Origin: Mycobacterium sp.
GTDB lineage: Bacteria > Actinomycetota > Actinomycetes > Mycobacteriales > Mycobacteriaceae
Direction of reading: 5' to 3'
NCBI GenBank assembly: GCA_020438845.1
Contig: JAGQTV010000039.1
Coordinates: 1-64,000 of the forward strand
DNA: 64,000 nucleotides
Below are positions 21,776 through 32,831 of this stretch, piece by piece. The notes beneath the pieces are model-generated. The model saw nothing but the letters and a program-made list of their open reading frames with translations. It had not been told where the DNA came from and did not search any database. How positions within the stretch are numbered: position 1 is the first letter of the stretch; each line of letters begins with the position of its first letter. The position numbers and the translations under genes are program-made.

Positions 21776-22372
21776 GTGACTCACATGCGGTCCGGCATGG
21801 CTGGGTTTAACCTTCAGGACTCGGTTTACGAGCGGTTGCTCGCCGAGCGCATCATCTTCCTTGGTTCACAGGTCGACGATGACATCGCCAACCGGTTGTG
21901 CGCCCAGATTCTGCTACTGGCCGCCGAAGACCCGACCAAGGACATCTCGCTCTACATCAATTCACCCGGCGGCTCGATCAGCGCCGGCATGGCCATCTAC
22001 GACACCATGGTGCTGGCGCCGTGCGACGTGGCCACCTACGCCATGGGGATGGCCGCCTCGATGGGTGAGTTCCTCCTGGCTGCAGGAGCCAAGGGCAAGC
22101 GCTTCGCACTGCCGCACGCCCGGATTCTGATGCACCAGCCGCTCGGCGGCATCACCGGTGGTGCGACCGACATCGCCATTCAGGCCGAACAATTCGCCCT
22201 GATCAAGAAGGAGATGTTCCGGCTCAACGCCGAGTTCACCGGCCAGCCGATCGAGCGTATTGAGGCCGACTCCGACCGCGACCGCTGGTTCACCGCTCAG
22301 GAAGCCCTCGAGTACGGCTTCGTCGACCACATCATCACCCGTGCCCACATCTCCGGAGGTTCCAATGCCTGA
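21776..22372 (+). CDS. clpP1: ATP-dependent Clp protease proteolytic subunit 1
   Basis: 198 aa. Serine protease with the triad Ser95 (MAASMGEF), His120 (ILMHQP) and Asp169 (SDRDRW), matching Ser98/His123/Asp172 of M. tuberculosis ClpP1. In mycobacteria ClpP1 works only as a mixed double ring with ClpP2, fed by ClpX or ClpC1, and is essential. Starts at GTG 21776 with an AGG-containing site just upstream; ATG 21785 is the alternative. The 3' end overlaps clpP2 by 8 nt, which ties their expression. The 132-bp leader would be where a ClgR operator is expected, but I could not identify one with confidence. Confidence 0.95.
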   Translation: MTHMRSGMAGFNLQDSVYERLLAERIIFLGSQVDDDIANRLCAQILLLAAEDPTKDISLYINSPGGSISAGMAIYDTMVLAPCDVATYAMGMAASMGEFLLAAGAKGKRFALPHARILMHQPLGGITGGATDIAIQAEQFALIKKEMFRLNAEFTGQPIERIEADSDRDRWFTAQEALEYGFVDHIITRAHISGGSNA

Positions 22373-23042
22373 TCGTATGGGGCCTGATCGTATGGGGCCT
22401 GATTACACCGACTCGCGGCTGGTTCCGCAGGCGCGCTACATCCTGCCGTCCTTCATCGAGCACTCCAGCTGGGGTGTGAAGGAGTCGAACCCTTACAACA
22501 AGCTCTTCGAGGAACGCATCATCTTCCTCGGCGTGCAGGTGGACGACGCCTCGGCCAACGACATCATGGCCCAGTTGCTGGTGCTGGAGTCGCTGGATCC
22601 CGACCGCGACATCACCATGTACATCAATTCGCCCGGCGGCTCGTTCACCTCGTTGATGGCGATCTACGACACCATGCAGTACGTCCGCGCCGACATCCAG
22701 ACGGTGTGTCTGGGCCAGGCCGCCTCGGCTGCGGCGGTCCTGCTGGCCGCCGGCACGCCGGGCAAGCGCCTGGCGCTGCCGAATGCGCGGGTGCTGATCC
22801 ACCAGCCGTCGCTGGGCGGTGTCATCCAAGGCCAGTTCTCCGACCTCGAAATTCAGGCGGCCGAGATCGAGCGGATGCGGACCCTGATGGAGAACACCCT
22901 GGCCCGCCACACCGGCAAGGACCCCGCGGTGATCCGTAAGGACACCGACCGCGACAAGATCCTCACCGCCGCGGATGCGAAGGAATACGGGATCATCGAC
23001 ACCGTGCTCGAGTACCGGAAACTGTCGGCTCAGAACGCCTGA
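22365..23042 (+). CDS. clpP2: ATP-dependent Clp protease proteolytic subunit 2
   Basis: 225 aa. Catalytic Ser121 (GQAASAAAV), His146 (VLIHQPS) and Asp197 correspond to Ser110/His135/Asp186 in M. tuberculosis. It is the partner ring of ClpP1 and the docking face for ClpX/ClpC1. ATG 22365 has GGAGGT at 22355-22360 and lies inside the end of clpP1. The N-terminus is about 11 residues longer than the M. tuberculosis protein because a 15-bp unit encoding Pro-Asp-Arg-Met-Gly occurs twice in tandem. This also creates further in-frame ATGs at 22377 and 22392. Confidence 0.95.
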   Translation: MPDRMGPDRMGPDYTDSRLVPQARYILPSFIEHSSWGVKESNPYNKLFEERIIFLGVQVDDASANDIMAQLLVLESLDPDRDITMYINSPGGSFTSLMAIYDTMQYVRADIQTVCLGQAASAAAVLLAAGTPGKRLALPNARVLIHQPSLGGVIQGQFSDLEIQAAEIERMRTLMENTLARHTGKDPAVIRKDTDRDKILTAADAKEYGIIDTVLEYRKLSAQNA

Positions 23043-23289
23043 TCAGTTCGGCCAGGTCTGCCGCGGCGACACGCCACGGACGGTGCGCGCGTCGCCGTGC
23101 CGGATGGCAGTTGACCGGCTATGTTCGGAATCGCAGACCTGAACCAGAACCAGACGAATACCAACGACGCTATTCGCCTTGATCGGTCGAGGCCGACGGG
23201 GCAAAAGGGTAGCGTCGAGACAGACCAAAGACTTAGCGGACTGGCTGACGAAGCGGCCACGCCGACGGCGAAGGAAGTAGGACATCACT

Positions 23290-24570
23290 ATGGCGCGCAT
23301 CGGAGACGGCGGTGATCTGCTGAAGTGTTCGTTCTGCGGCAAGAGCCAGAAGCAGGTCAAGAAACTCATCGCGGGTCCGGGTGTGTACATCTGCGATGAG
23401 TGCATCGATCTGTGCAACGAGATCATCGAAGAGGAACTCGCCGACAACGACGACGTCAAACTCGATGAGTTGCCCAAGCCCGCGGAGATCCGCGACTTCC
23501 TGGAGAACTACGTCATCGGACAGGACACCGCCAAGCGCACATTGGCCGTCGCGGTCTACAACCACTACAAGCGGATCCAGGCCGGCGAGAAGTCCCGGGA
23601 CTCCCGTTCGGAACCGGTGGAACTGGCCAAGTCCAACATCCTGATGCTCGGGCCGACCGGTTGTGGCAAGACCTACCTGGCCCAGACGTTGGCCAAGATG
23701 CTCAACGTGCCGTTCGCCATCGCCGACGCCACCGCCCTGACCGAGGCGGGTTACGTCGGGGAGGACGTCGAAAACATCCTTCTCAAGCTGATTCAAGCCG
23801 CCGACTACGATGTCAAGCGCGCCGAGACCGGGATCATCTACATCGACGAGGTCGACAAGATCGCGCGCAAGAGCGAGAACCCGTCGATCACCCGCGACGT
23901 TTCGGGTGAGGGCGTGCAGCAGGCTTTGCTGAAAATCCTGGAGGGCACCCAGGCCTCGGTTCCCCCGCAGGGCGGCCGCAAGCACCCGCATCAGGAATTC
24001 ATCCAGATCGATACCACCAACGTGTTGTTCATCGTGGCGGGCGCCTTCGCGGGGCTGGAGAAGATCGTCTCCGACCGGATCGGCAAGCGTGGTCTGGGCT
24101 TCGGCGCAGAGGTGAAGTCCAAGGCCGAGATCGACACCCAGGATCACTTCGCCGAGGTCATGCCCGAAGACTTGATCAAGTTCGGGCTGATCCCCGAGTT
24201 CATCGGCCGCCTGCCGGTGGTCGCCTCGGTGACCAACCTGGACAAGGAATCGCTGGTGCAGATTCTGTCGCAGCCGAAGAACGCCCTGGTAAAGCAGTAC
24301 ACCCGGCTGTTCGAGATGGATGGTGTCGACTTGGAGTTCGACGACGACGCTCTCGAAGCCATCGCCGATCAGGCGATCCATCGCGGCACCGGAGCCCGCG
24401 GCCTGCGCGCCATCATGGAGGAAGTGTTGCTGCCGGTGATGTACGACATCCCCAGCCGCGATGACGTCGCCAAGGTTGTGGTGACCAAGGAGACCGTGCA
24501 GGACAACGTGCTGCCGACCATCGTGCCCCGCAAGCACGCCCGCTCCGAGCGGCGCGACAAGAGCGCGTAG
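23290..24570 (+). CDS. clpX: ClpX, AAA+ unfoldase of the Clp protease
   Basis: 426 aa, full length. The N-terminal zinc-binding domain has Cys13/Cys16 and Cys35/Cys38. The AAA+ module has Walker A GPTGCGKT, Walker [13 protein letters not shown] and sensor/arginine-finger region EFIGRLP. The IGF-type ClpP-docking loop region reads KRGLGFG. It unfolds tagged substrates and delivers them to ClpP1P2. The 247 bp between clpP2 and clpX contain no gene; M. tuberculosis carries two extra genes (Rv2459, Rv2458) here. The Shine-Dalgarno AAGGAAG lies upstream of ATG 23290. Confidence 0.96.
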   Translation: MARIGDGGDLLKCSFCGKSQKQVKKLIAGPGVYICDECIDLCNEIIEEELADNDDVKLDELPKPAEIRDFLENYVIGQDTAKRTLAVAVYNHYKRIQAGEKSRDSRSEPVELAKSNILMLGPTGCGKTYLAQTLAKMLNVPFAIADATALTEAGYVGEDVENILLKLIQAADYDVKRAETGIIYIDEVDKIARKSENPSITRDVSGEGVQQALLKILEGTQASVPPQGGRKHPHQEFIQIDTTNVLFIVAGAFAGLEKIVSDRIGKRGLGFGAEVKSKAEIDTQDHFAEVMPEDLIKFGLIPEFIGRLPVVASVTNLDKESLVQILSQPKNALVKQYTRLFEMDGVDLEFDDDALEAIADQAIHRGTGARGLRAIMEEVLLPVMYDIPSRDDVAKVVVTKETVQDNVLPTIVPRKHARSERRDKSA

Positions 24571-24594
24571 CCGCCCGGGCTTGCCTGCGTCGAG

Positions 24595-25488
24595 GTGATT
24601 GACTTACCGCTGGCGATCGACGCCTGCCAGCCGGCACGGTTCGGGCTGCATTCGCCGGCTGACGTCGGGCAGATGATCGGCGCCCTTCTGATCCCGGTTG
24701 TGTCAGTCATAGCGATCGCCGTCATATCCCGTCGAAACCCGACAAAGACTCTGCGGTGGACCAGTCGTCGTGCCACGGCCCTGGCCAACCATGCGCTCGT
24801 GATGCCTGCCGCTTTGCTGACGTTGGCAGTCGGGGTGCTTTCCTACGACGCGAGCATCGTCATCGTCATTCCCGCCGATGCGGCATGCCAAACCGGCCTG
24901 GCTGCGTTGGGTCCGGTGGGTCTGTTACTCACGCTTGTCGGTGCGATGGCGGCCGCTTTCGCCCAAGCGGTGGCCAAGCAGTCGGGCTGGGTGTTGCTGG
25001 CTGCCTTCTTTGCACTCGATGTCTGGATCGTGTTCGGGATGGTGATGATGCATCTGGAAGACGCCCCGCGAGCACCCGATCCCATGCTGCTGTTGGCGTT
25101 CATGATGCATGCGGTCTGTATGGCCCTGACCATGGTGTGGGCGTTTCACGCTCGCAACCTGAGCACAATGGCGCAGGTTCGTGCGGACGAGGCCGGCCGG
25201 TCGATCGGAGCGGTGTGGGTGTTCCTGGCCGCCTACGTACTCGTGGGCTTCTTCCAGCCGACCAAAAGTCCTTTCGAGTCGGCGGCCGGTAGTGCGGTGC
25301 TCTCCGCGCTGACCCTGAGTGCGCTGGCACTGACGATGGGCAGTGGCTATACGAAGTACCGGGAAGTGATGAACGAGGAACGGCCCACGGTCGGGGGACT
25401 GGCGCCCACCTCACCGGAGGAGGCGGTCAGCGCGACTGTAGACGTTCATCGAGTCGCCCCGCAGGAAGGCCACCAGAGTCAGTCCTGA
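24595..25488 (+). CDS. Polytopic membrane protein of unknown function
   Basis: 297 aa with about seven hydrophobic segments: near residues 27-45, 66-85, 100-122, 130-151, 162-182, 205-220 and 232-248. The last 45 residues are soluble and cytoplasmic in style. I recognise no transporter or enzyme motif. GTG 24595 is 24 bp after clpX on the same strand, so it may be read through from clpX. The first in-frame ATG is at 24673 and would remove part of the region before the first membrane segment. The 3' end overlaps the convergent fdhD by 78 bp, an unusually long tail-to-tail overlap. Confidence 0.6.
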   Translation: MIDLPLAIDACQPARFGLHSPADVGQMIGALLIPVVSVIAIAVISRRNPTKTLRWTSRRATALANHALVMPAALLTLAVGVLSYDASIVIVIPADAACQTGLAALGPVGLLLTLVGAMAAAFAQAVAKQSGWVLLAAFFALDVWIVFGMVMMHLEDAPRAPDPMLLLAFMMHAVCMALTMVWAFHARNLSTMAQVRADEAGRSIGAVWVFLAAYVLVGFFQPTKSPFESAAGSAVLSALTLSALALTMGSGYTKYREVMNEERPTVGGLAPTSPEEAVSATVDVHRVAPQEGHQSQS

Positions 25489-26235
25489 CTCGGCCGCCAA
25501 ATCGACTGCCAGTGATGACGGCGCGGATACCGCAGCGAGAATGGGTATTCCGGCCATCACTGCCTTCTGCGTCAGTTCGAACGATGCCCGGCCACTGACC
25601 AGCAGCACCGTACCGGTGAGAGGCACTCGGCCGGATTCGAGTGCCCAGCCGATCACCTTGTCCACCGCGTTGTGCCGGCCGACATCCTCGCGGACGGCCA
25701 GCGACTCTCCCTCAACGGTGAACAGTCCCGCGGCGTGCAGTCCGCCGGTGCTGGCGAAAACCTTCTGTGCCGAGCGCATTCGGTTCGGCAGCGTGGCCAG
25801 CGTGGCGGAAGGCACGGCGGTGGGATCGTCGCCGGGGGAGTGCCTGCTCGCCAAGCGCACCGCGTCCAGCGATGCCTTCCCGCACACCCCACACGACGAG
25901 GTGGTGTAGAAGTTGCGGGTGACCTCGGGTACGGGCGGCGGCACGTCGGGACTCAGGGTCACGTCGAGCACGTTGTAGGTGTTCAACCCGTCGGCGCCGG
26001 CGCCTTGGCAATAACGAACGGTGGCAACGTCGTCGCGCCGTCCGATGACGCCCTCGGTCAGCAGGAAGCCCTGCGCTAGTTCGACGTCGGAGCCCGGCGT
26101 GCGCATCGTCACCGTCACCGGGGACCCGTTGACCCGTATTTCCAGAGGTTCCTCGACCACCAGTGTCTCGGCCCGTTCCTCGGTCCCGCCCGTGGTGACG
26201 CGGCTGATGCGCCGGCGGGCGGTCACCCGGCCCAT
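25411..26235 (-). CDS. fdhD: FdhD, formate dehydrogenase sulfurtransferase (accessory protein)
   Basis: 274 aa. FdhD carries sulfur from a cysteine desulfurase to the molybdenum cofactor, which is essential for activity of formate-dehydrogenase-type enzymes. The active loop Cys motif SCGVCGK is near residue 125. The C-terminal domain has [11 protein letters not shown] and the [12 protein letters not shown] segment typical of the family. ATG 26235 is 4 bp after the fdhF stop, with GAGAAGG just upstream inside the fdhF end, so the two genes are co-translated. The 3' end overlaps the convergent membrane-protein gene. Confidence 0.93.
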   Translation of the reverse strand: MGRVTARRRISRVTTGGTEERAETLVVEEPLEIRVNGSPVTVTMRTPGSDVELAQGFLLTEGVIGRRDDVATVRYCQGAGADGLNTYNVLDVTLSPDVPPPVPEVTRNFYTTSSCGVCGKASLDAVRLASRHSPGDDPTAVPSATLATLPNRMRSAQKVFASTGGLHAAGLFTVEGESLAVREDVGRHNAVDKVIGWALESGRVPLTGTVLLVSGRASFELTQKAVMAGIPILAAVSAPSSLAVDLAAESGLTLVAFLRGDSMNVYSRADRLLR

Positions 26236-26239
26236 GAAC

Positions 26240-28546
26240 TCATGCCTTCTCGAGCCTGATGACGACCGCTTTCGACGCCGGTGTATTCGACTTGGCGGCA
26301 ACGTGATCCAGCGGAATGAGGGGATTGGTTTCGGGATAGTAGGCGGCGGCGTTGCCAGTCGGAGTCGGGTAGGAGATGACGAGGAAGTCCTCGACGCGGC
26401 GTTCTTCAACGCCGCCGTCGGCGTCGGGAAACTCCGACACCAGATCAACCCGGTCGCCGGCCGCCAACCCGAATGCCTCGATGTCAGCGGGGTTGACGAA
26501 GATCACCCGCCGACCGCCGCTGACTCCGCGATAGCGATCGGAGAGGCCGTAAATCGTGGTGTTGTACTGGTCGTGGCTGCGCAGTGTCTGCAGCACCAGT
26601 CGGCCGGCCGGCACCGGCACCCATTGCACAGGCTCCACGGCAAAGTTGGCTTTACCCGTCGCGGTGGGGAACTCGCGCGAGTCCCGCGGCGGATGCGGCA
26701 ACTGGAACCCGTCGCGGGCTCGCACCCGGCGGTTGTAGTCCGCACAGTCGGGTATCACCGCGGCGATCTCTTCGCGGATGGTGTCGTAATCGGCGGCGAA
26801 CCGCTCCCAGGGCACTGGGTGCTCCGGCCCCAGCAGTGCCCGGGCCAGACCGCAGATGATCGAAACCTCGCTGCGCACCGCTGCGCCGGGTGGTTCCAGA
26901 CGTCCACGGGAGAGGTGCACCATGGACATCGAATCCTCAACCGAAACAACCTGTTTACGGCCGTTCGTCAGATCGCGGTCGGTGCGGCCCAAGGCGGGCA
27001 GGATCAGCGCGGTACGGCCCGGAACGAAGTGGCTGCGGTTGAGCTTGGTCGACACCTGGACTGTCAGCGCGCAGTTGCGAAGTGCGGCCTCGGTCACGGC
27101 GGTGTCCGGTGTAGCCGAGGCGAAGTTGCCGCCCATGCCCATGAACACCGACGCCCGGCCGTCGCGCATGGCCCGGATCGCGTTGACGGCGTCATAGCCG
27201 TGCCGGCGCGGGACATCGATACCGAACCGGGTGGCAAGCGCCGAGAGGAAGCTTTCCGGGGCCCGCTCCCAGATGCCCATGGTCCGATCGCCTTGCACGT
27301 TGGAGTGCCCGCGGACCGGGCACACCCCTGCGCCGGGCTTGCCGATCATGCCCCGCAGCAAGAGAACGTTGGTGGCCTCGGCGATGGTCGCCACAGCGTG
27401 GGTGTGCTGGGTCAGCCCCATCGCCCAGCACACCACCGTGCGCCGGGAGGCCGCCAGCATCGCGGCGACGCGCTGCAGTTGTGTGCGGTCGACACCGGTG
27501 GCCTCGACGACGGTGGCAAGATCGAGCGCACGGGCCGCGGCTGCGTAGTCGTCGAACCCGTGGCAGTGGGTGGCAATGAAGTCATGGTCGAGGACAGTGC
27601 CGGGCGCGCGGTCGTCGGCTTCGAGCAGTAGTCGGGCCAAGCCGCGGAACAGTGCCATGTCGCCACCGAGGCGGATCTGCACGAATTCGTCGGCGATCGG
27701 CACCCCGCGCCCGGCTATTCCGCGCACCGTCTGCGGGTCCTTGAACCGGATGAGCCCGGCCTCGGGCAGCGGATTGACCGCAATGATCCTCGCGCCGTTG
27801 GCCTTTGCCTTTTCCAGCACCGTCAGCATGCGCGGATGGTTGGTACCGGGGTTCTGCCCGGCGACAATGATCAGGTCGGCGTTCTCGATGTCGGCGACGG
27901 TGACCGAGCCCTTGCCTATCCCGATCGACTCCGTCAGGGCCGTGCCCGATGACTCGTGGCACATGTTCGAGCAGTCCGGCAGATTGTTCGTCCCGAAACT
28001 GCGAACCATCAGTTGATAGAGAAAAGCCGCCTCGTTGCTGGTCCGCCCGGAGGTGTAGAACACCGCCTCATCGGGGCTTGTCAGGGCGCGTAACTCCTTG
28101 GCGATCAACGCGAAGGCACCGTCGTCGCCGTCCCAGGGGATCGGCCGATAGTGGTCGTCACCGGGCCGCAGCACCATCGGATGGGTGAGCCGGCCCTGCT
28201 GGGAGAGCCAGTATTCCGATCGGTGTGACAAATCGGCCACCGAGTGGCGGGCGAAGAACTCGGGGGTTACCACCCGGCGGGTGGCCTCTTCGGCGACCGC
28301 CTTGGCGCCGTTCTCGCAGAACTCGGCAAGCCGTCGTCCGGCCGGATCCTCCGGCCAGGCGCAACCGGGGCAGTCGAAACCGTCGCGCTGGTTCACTCGG
28401 GCCAGGGTCTGGGCGGTGCGCACAACCCCCATCTCGGTCAGGCCCCGGCGCAGGGCGACCAGCACTGCGCGAATTCCGGCCGCCTCACTTCGGGGATCCC
28501 CGACCGTCACCTGGTGTTCGTTGTAGTCGCCCGGGTAGTCGGTCAT
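26240..28546 (-). CDS. fdhF: FdhF/YdeP-family molybdopterin oxidoreductase
   Basis: 768 aa, like Rv2900c. A bis-MGD-dependent oxidoreductase of the FdhF/YdeP subfamily. The N-terminal CPGCAWPED segment replaces the four-Cys 4Fe-4S motif of classical formate dehydrogenases. The Mo ligand region is [10 protein letters not shown], with Cys where E. coli FdhF has selenocysteine. MGD-binding motifs include [30 protein letters not shown] and the C-terminal dinucleotide domain. Formate is the traditional substrate, but for this subfamily it is unproven. It forms an operon with fdhD and is divergent from mobA, which makes the guanylylated cofactor it needs. Start ATG 28546, 105 bp from mobA. Confidence 0.9.
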   Translation of the reverse strand: MTDYPGDYNEHQVTVGDPRSEAAGIRAVLVALRRGLTEMGVVRTAQTLARVNQRDGFDCPGCAWPEDPAGRRLAEFCENGAKAVAEEATRRVVTPEFFARHSVADLSHRSEYWLSQQGRLTHPMVLRPGDDHYRPIPWDGDDGAFALIAKELRALTSPDEAVFYTSGRTSNEAAFLYQLMVRSFGTNNLPDCSNMCHESSGTALTESIGIGKGSVTVADIENADLIIVAGQNPGTNHPRMLTVLEKAKANGARIIAVNPLPEAGLIRFKDPQTVRGIAGRGVPIADEFVQIRLGGDMALFRGLARLLLEADDRAPGTVLDHDFIATHCHGFDDYAAAARALDLATVVEATGVDRTQLQRVAAMLAASRRTVVCWAMGLTQHTHAVATIAEATNVLLLRGMIGKPGAGVCPVRGHSNVQGDRTMGIWERAPESFLSALATRFGIDVPRRHGYDAVNAIRAMRDGRASVFMGMGGNFASATPDTAVTEAALRNCALTVQVSTKLNRSHFVPGRTALILPALGRTDRDLTNGRKQVVSVEDSMSMVHLSRGRLEPPGAAVRSEVSIICGLARALLGPEHPVPWERFAADYDTIREEIAAVIPDCADYNRRVRARDGFQLPHPPRDSREFPTATGKANFAVEPVQWVPVPAGRLVLQTLRSHDQYNTTIYGLSDRYRGVSGGRRVIFVNPADIEAFGLAAGDRVDLVSEFPDADGGVEERRVEDFLVISYPTPTGNAAAYYPETNPLIPLDHVAAKSNTPASKAVVIRLEKA

Positions 28547-28651
28547 GGGTAAAACTTATGCTCCGAAATCCTCGCTCGGGACCGATCGGGGTGAGTCTTC
28601 CCGGCTTATCTTTGCTGGAAGGGTGCATAATCGGAACCTGCGGAGAACAAT

Positions 28652-29374
28652 ATGCCGCGGTTGAAGGACGCTGACGTGGGCACGACGAGTGGCGGGGCTA
28701 ATCCGGCGAGCTTGGAGCAGGTCGGCATCCGGTTCGCTGGCGACTCTGGCGACGGCATGCAACCCACCGGTTTGACCTCGTCACACGATCGGCTCGCGGG
28801 GGTGGTGCTCGTCGGCGGGTCGTCGCGCCGAATGGGCCGCGACAAGGCCACGATGCCGTGCCCGGGCGCACCCGGTTTGACGATGGTCGAACATCTCGTC
28901 GGTGTGGTGGGCTCGCGGTGCGCCCCGGTGTTCGTCCTGGCCGCGCCCGGGCAGTCGTTGCCGTCGGTGGCGGCCGAGGTGATCATCGACGATTTCCCGG
29001 GCTCGGGGCCGCTGGCCGCGGTCGCGGGGGGCCTGCGGGCCGCGGCGACGACCGGTGCCGACCGGGCGTTCGTCTGCGCGGTGGACATGCCGTATCTGAC
29101 TGCCGAACTGATAGACCAACTCGCCCAGATCTGCTGCGACGGCCCCGGGATCGATATCGCGCTGCCCTGGGACGGCCGGGATCATTACCTGGCAGGGATC
29201 TACCGCTGCACCCTGGCCGGTCGCATTGAGGCATTGGTCGCCGCCGGGCGAAGGAGCATGCGGTCGCTTGCCGACGTGGCGGTGACGAGTCGGTTGGTCC
29301 TGGATTCCGGTGCCCGGGTGCTGACCAATCTCAATTTCCCCGGCGAGGTGCCGGAGTCGACCGACCCATCCTGA
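28652..29374 (+). CDS. mobA: Molybdenum cofactor guanylyltransferase MobA with a KorA-derived N-terminal extension
   Basis: 240 aa. From about residue 47 it is a normal MobA: nucleotide-binding GVVLVGGSSRRMGRDKA (first Gly of the usual LAGG is Val), then the Mg-binding Asp in FVCAVDMPYLT, then LPWDGRDHYLAGIY, close to Rv2453c. It transfers GMP from GTP to molybdopterin. Residues about 9-40 do not belong to MobA. They match the start of the 2-oxoacid:ferredoxin oxidoreductase alpha subunit KorA, with IRFAGDSGDGMQ. The frame is open throughout. Translation could begin at ATG 28652, at GTG 28676 (the probable old korA start), at ATG 28757 or at TTG 28772. Confidence 0.85.
   Translation: MPRLKDADVGTTSGGANPASLEQVGIRFAGDSGDGMQPTGLTSSHDRLAGVVLVGGSSRRMGRDKATMPCPGAPGLTMVEHLVGVVGSRCAPVFVLAAPGQSLPSVAAEVIIDDFPGSGPLAAVAGGLRAAATTGADRAFVCAVDMPYLTAELIDQLAQICCDGPGIDIALPWDGRDHYLAGIYRCTLAGRIEALVAAGRRSMRSLADVAVTSRLVLDSGARVLTNLNFPGEVPESTDPS
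28676..28771 (+). pseudogene. korA 5' remnant fused in frame to mobA
   Basis: Thirty-two codons encode the N-terminus of KorA, including the Gly-rich GDSGDGM motif that begins its gamma-type domain. Homology stops after MQPTG, where intact KorA continues MQLTGDRFTS. MobA sequence follows within a few codons. In M. tuberculosis the order is korA-korB-mobA, so one deletion removing most of korA and all of korB explains this junction. Confidence 0.75.
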
Positions 29375-30106
<732 letters not shown>

Positions 30107-30125
30107 TCCACGAAGTGCTCAAGAC

Positions 30126-30161
30126 GGTGGCGCCGGTAATTCCGGCGCCACCTCTTTTGTT
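30126..30161 (+). terminator. Intrinsic terminator between the two rpf genes
   Basis: A perfect 11-bp stem (30126-30136 with 30142-30152, GGTGGCGCCGG and its complement) has a TAATT loop and is followed by TCTTTTGTT. It is the most canonical terminator in the window and begins 19 bp after the first rpf stop. Confidence 0.88.
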
Positions 30162-30190
30162 CCGTGCTCCCGTCCATAAAGAACTGGTGA

Positions 30191-30733
<543 letters not shown>

Positions 30734-30765
30734 GCCCTTCGCGTGTCGGCGGTAAGTTGAGGCCT

Positions 30766-32028
30766 ATGACAGGCCGTGAATCTGACCGTGAATTTGACCT
30801 CGTCCTATACGGTGCCACCGGGTTTGTCGGCAAGCTCACCGCCGAGTACTTGGCCCGGTCAGGCGGGTCGGCCCGCATCGCCCTGGCCGGCCGCTCGCCC
30901 GACCGACTGGCTGCGGTCCGCGCGACCCTCGGTGATGCGGCGGCCACGTGGCCGATCCTCACCGCCGACGCGTCCTCGCCGTCGTCGCTGGATGCGATGG
31001 CGGAGCGGACGCGTGTGGTCGTCACCACGGTCGGCCCGTACAGCCGCTACGGCCTGCCATTGGTGGCCTCGTGTGCAAAGGCCGGAACCGACTACGCGGA
31101 CCTCACCGGGGAGGCGATGTTCGTCCGGCGCAGCATCGACGATTTCCACAAGCAGGCAATCGACACCGGAGCACGAATCGTGCACGCCTGCGGTTTCGAC
31201 TCGATCCCGTCGGACATGAGCGTCTACGAACTGTTCCGTCGCGCGAAGCAGGACGCCACGGGCGAACTGGGTGACACCAACTTCGTCCTGCGTGGCTTTT
31301 CCGGCGGTTTCTCCGGTGGCACGATCGCCTCGATGATGGAGGTCTTCCGAGCCGCCTCCGGTGATCCGGATACCCGCAAACTGCTGGCAGATCCCTACAC
31401 CCTTTCTCCGGACCGGGCTGCGGAGCCCGAACTCGGTCCGCAGCCCGACTTGCCGTGGCGGCGCGGCGCCGAGATCGCTCCGGAGCTGGCCGGGCTGTGG
31501 GCTGCCGGATTCGTCATGGCGCCGTACAACACGCGCGTGGTGCGGCGCAGCAACGCGCTGTTGGACCACGCCTACGGTCATCGTTTCCGCTACGCCGAAT
31601 ACATGGGTGTGGGTCCGTCGGTGCTGGCGCCGGTCACGTCGGCGTTGACGACTGCGACCACCGCCGGCGCCGCAGCGCTGGGAACGCGCTTCTTCCGCTT
31701 CCTGCCGAGTCGGTTGGCCGAATGGGTCGCCCCTAAACCCGGTACCGGCCCCAGCCAGGAGGTTCGGGAGCGGGGTTTCTACCGCGCTGAGACTTATACG
31801 ACCACCACGACCGGCGTTCGCTACGTGGCCACGATCGCGCAGAGCGGCGACCCCGGCTATCAGGCCACCTCGGTGATGCTGGGGGAATGCGGCTTGGCGC
31901 TTGCGCTGGACCGCGACGCGCTTCCGGACCGCTTCGGAGTGCTGACTCCAGCTGCTGCGATGGGCGACGTTCTGCTGGCCCGATTCCCCGGCGCCGGCAT
32001 CTCGCTGGGGTCCGCCCGGCTCAACTGA
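30766..32028 (+). CDS. Saccharopine-dehydrogenase-like / trans-acting enoyl-reductase family protein (Rv2449c-like)
   Basis: 420 aa. An N-terminal Rossmann fold has LVLYGATGFVGKLTAEYL and VVVTTVGPYSRYG, followed by the family segment HACGFDSIPSDM. It is the same family as Rv2953, which acts in trans on polyketide lipid enoyl intermediates, and as Rv2449c at the same locus. Likely an NAD(P)H-dependent reductase of a lipid intermediate at the membrane (hydrophobic stretch near residues 290-310), but the substrate is unknown. Starts at ATG 30766, 32 bp after the second rpf. Confidence 0.82.
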   Translation: MTGRESDREFDLVLYGATGFVGKLTAEYLARSGGSARIALAGRSPDRLAAVRATLGDAAATWPILTADASSPSSLDAMAERTRVVVTTVGPYSRYGLPLVASCAKAGTDYADLTGEAMFVRRSIDDFHKQAIDTGARIVHACGFDSIPSDMSVYELFRRAKQDATGELGDTNFVLRGFSGGFSGGTIASMMEVFRAASGDPDTRKLLADPYTLSPDRAAEPELGPQPDLPWRRGAEIAPELAGLWAAGFVMAPYNTRVVRRSNALLDHAYGHRFRYAEYMGVGPSVLAPVTSALTTATTAGAAALGTRFFRFLPSRLAEWVAPKPGTGPSQEVRERGFYRAETYTTTTTGVRYVATIAQSGDPGYQATSVMLGECGLALALDRDALPDRFGVLTPAAAMGDVLLARFPGAGISLGSARLN

Positions 32029-32133
32029 CAACGGCACTCGCTCACAGCTAAAACCCCTGCACTAACCACTGCGTGCGGACTACTGTCGATTCCGTTCTCG
32101 GCAACTCGAAATCTACAAAGGCGGAACCTCAAC

Positions 32134-32763
32134 ATGGCCGGTCTCGACGACCTTCTGAACCAGATCCCGGTGGCGGATATCGCCAGCAAGCTCGGCGCCG
32201 ACCAGGGTGAGGTGAGTCAAGCCATTCAGGCCCTGGTGCCGACCCTGCTGGGCACCCTGCAGGAAAACGTCGTGTCGGACGACATCGACTCGACCAAGCT
32301 GGAGTCGGCCGTGGTGGCCGAGGGCCAGAGCGATCTTCTCGACGGCGGAGTGAACGTCGACCAGCTCGACGAGGGCCAGGGCAACCAGATGGTCGCGAGC
32401 CTGTTCGGTGGTAACGACACCAGCCAGGTCGCCTCGGCGCTCTCCGGTGCAGGCGCGCCGGGCGGCGACCTGATCAAGCGACTGCTGCCGATGCTGGCCC
32501 CGATCGTGCTGGCCTACGTCGGCAAGCAACTCTCGCAGCGCAGCGGTGCCGGTGCCGGTACCGGGGCGCAGGCGCAGGCCGCTCCCGGTGGCGGCTTGGG
32601 CGACCTGCTGGGCGGCATCCTCGGCGGGGCGGCCGGCGGCGGCGGAGCCGCCAACAACCCGCTGGGCAGCATCCTGGGCAGTGTCCTCGGCGGCGGCCAG
32701 AACAACCAGGCCGGTGCCGCCATCGGCAGCATTCTCGGCGGCCTGCTGCGCGGCGGCAAGTAA
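32134..32763 (+). CDS. DUF937 protein with Gly-rich C-terminus
   Basis: 209 aa. The N-terminal half is a DUF937 domain (LDDLLNQIPVADIASKLGA, IQALVPTLLGTLQENV). A middle hydrophobic helix is at about residues 110-130 (LIKRLLPMLAPIVLAYVG). The last 70 residues are Gly/Ala/Leu repeats of the type LGGILGGAAGG. No enzyme motif is present. The gene stands alone, 105 bp after the reductase and 68 bp before valS; AAAGGCGG precedes ATG 32134. Function unknown. Confidence 0.78.
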   Translation: MAGLDDLLNQIPVADIASKLGADQGEVSQAIQALVPTLLGTLQENVVSDDIDSTKLESAVVAEGQSDLLDGGVNVDQLDEGQGNQMVASLFGGNDTSQVASALSGAGAPGGDLIKRLLPMLAPIVLAYVGKQLSQRSGAGAGTGAQAQAAPGGGLGDLLGGILGGAAGGGGAANNPLGSILGSVLGGGQNNQAGAAIGSILGGLLRGGK

Positions 32764-32831
32764 TTCGAAAATCGGGCGGGTGCGTGTAGGTCGCTCGACG
32801 GCCCGCACGCACCCGTTCCTAGAATCATCGG

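Noticed and set aside
26021-27631. Long plus-strand frame opposite fdhF/fdhD
   Set aside because: Both minus-strand proteins carry full family motifs; the opposite frame is a shadow.
28652-28675. Eight extra codons before the korA-like GTG as part of native KorA
   Set aside because: Not needed for family similarity; left in the gene call only because ATG 28652 is the first start codon in the open frame.
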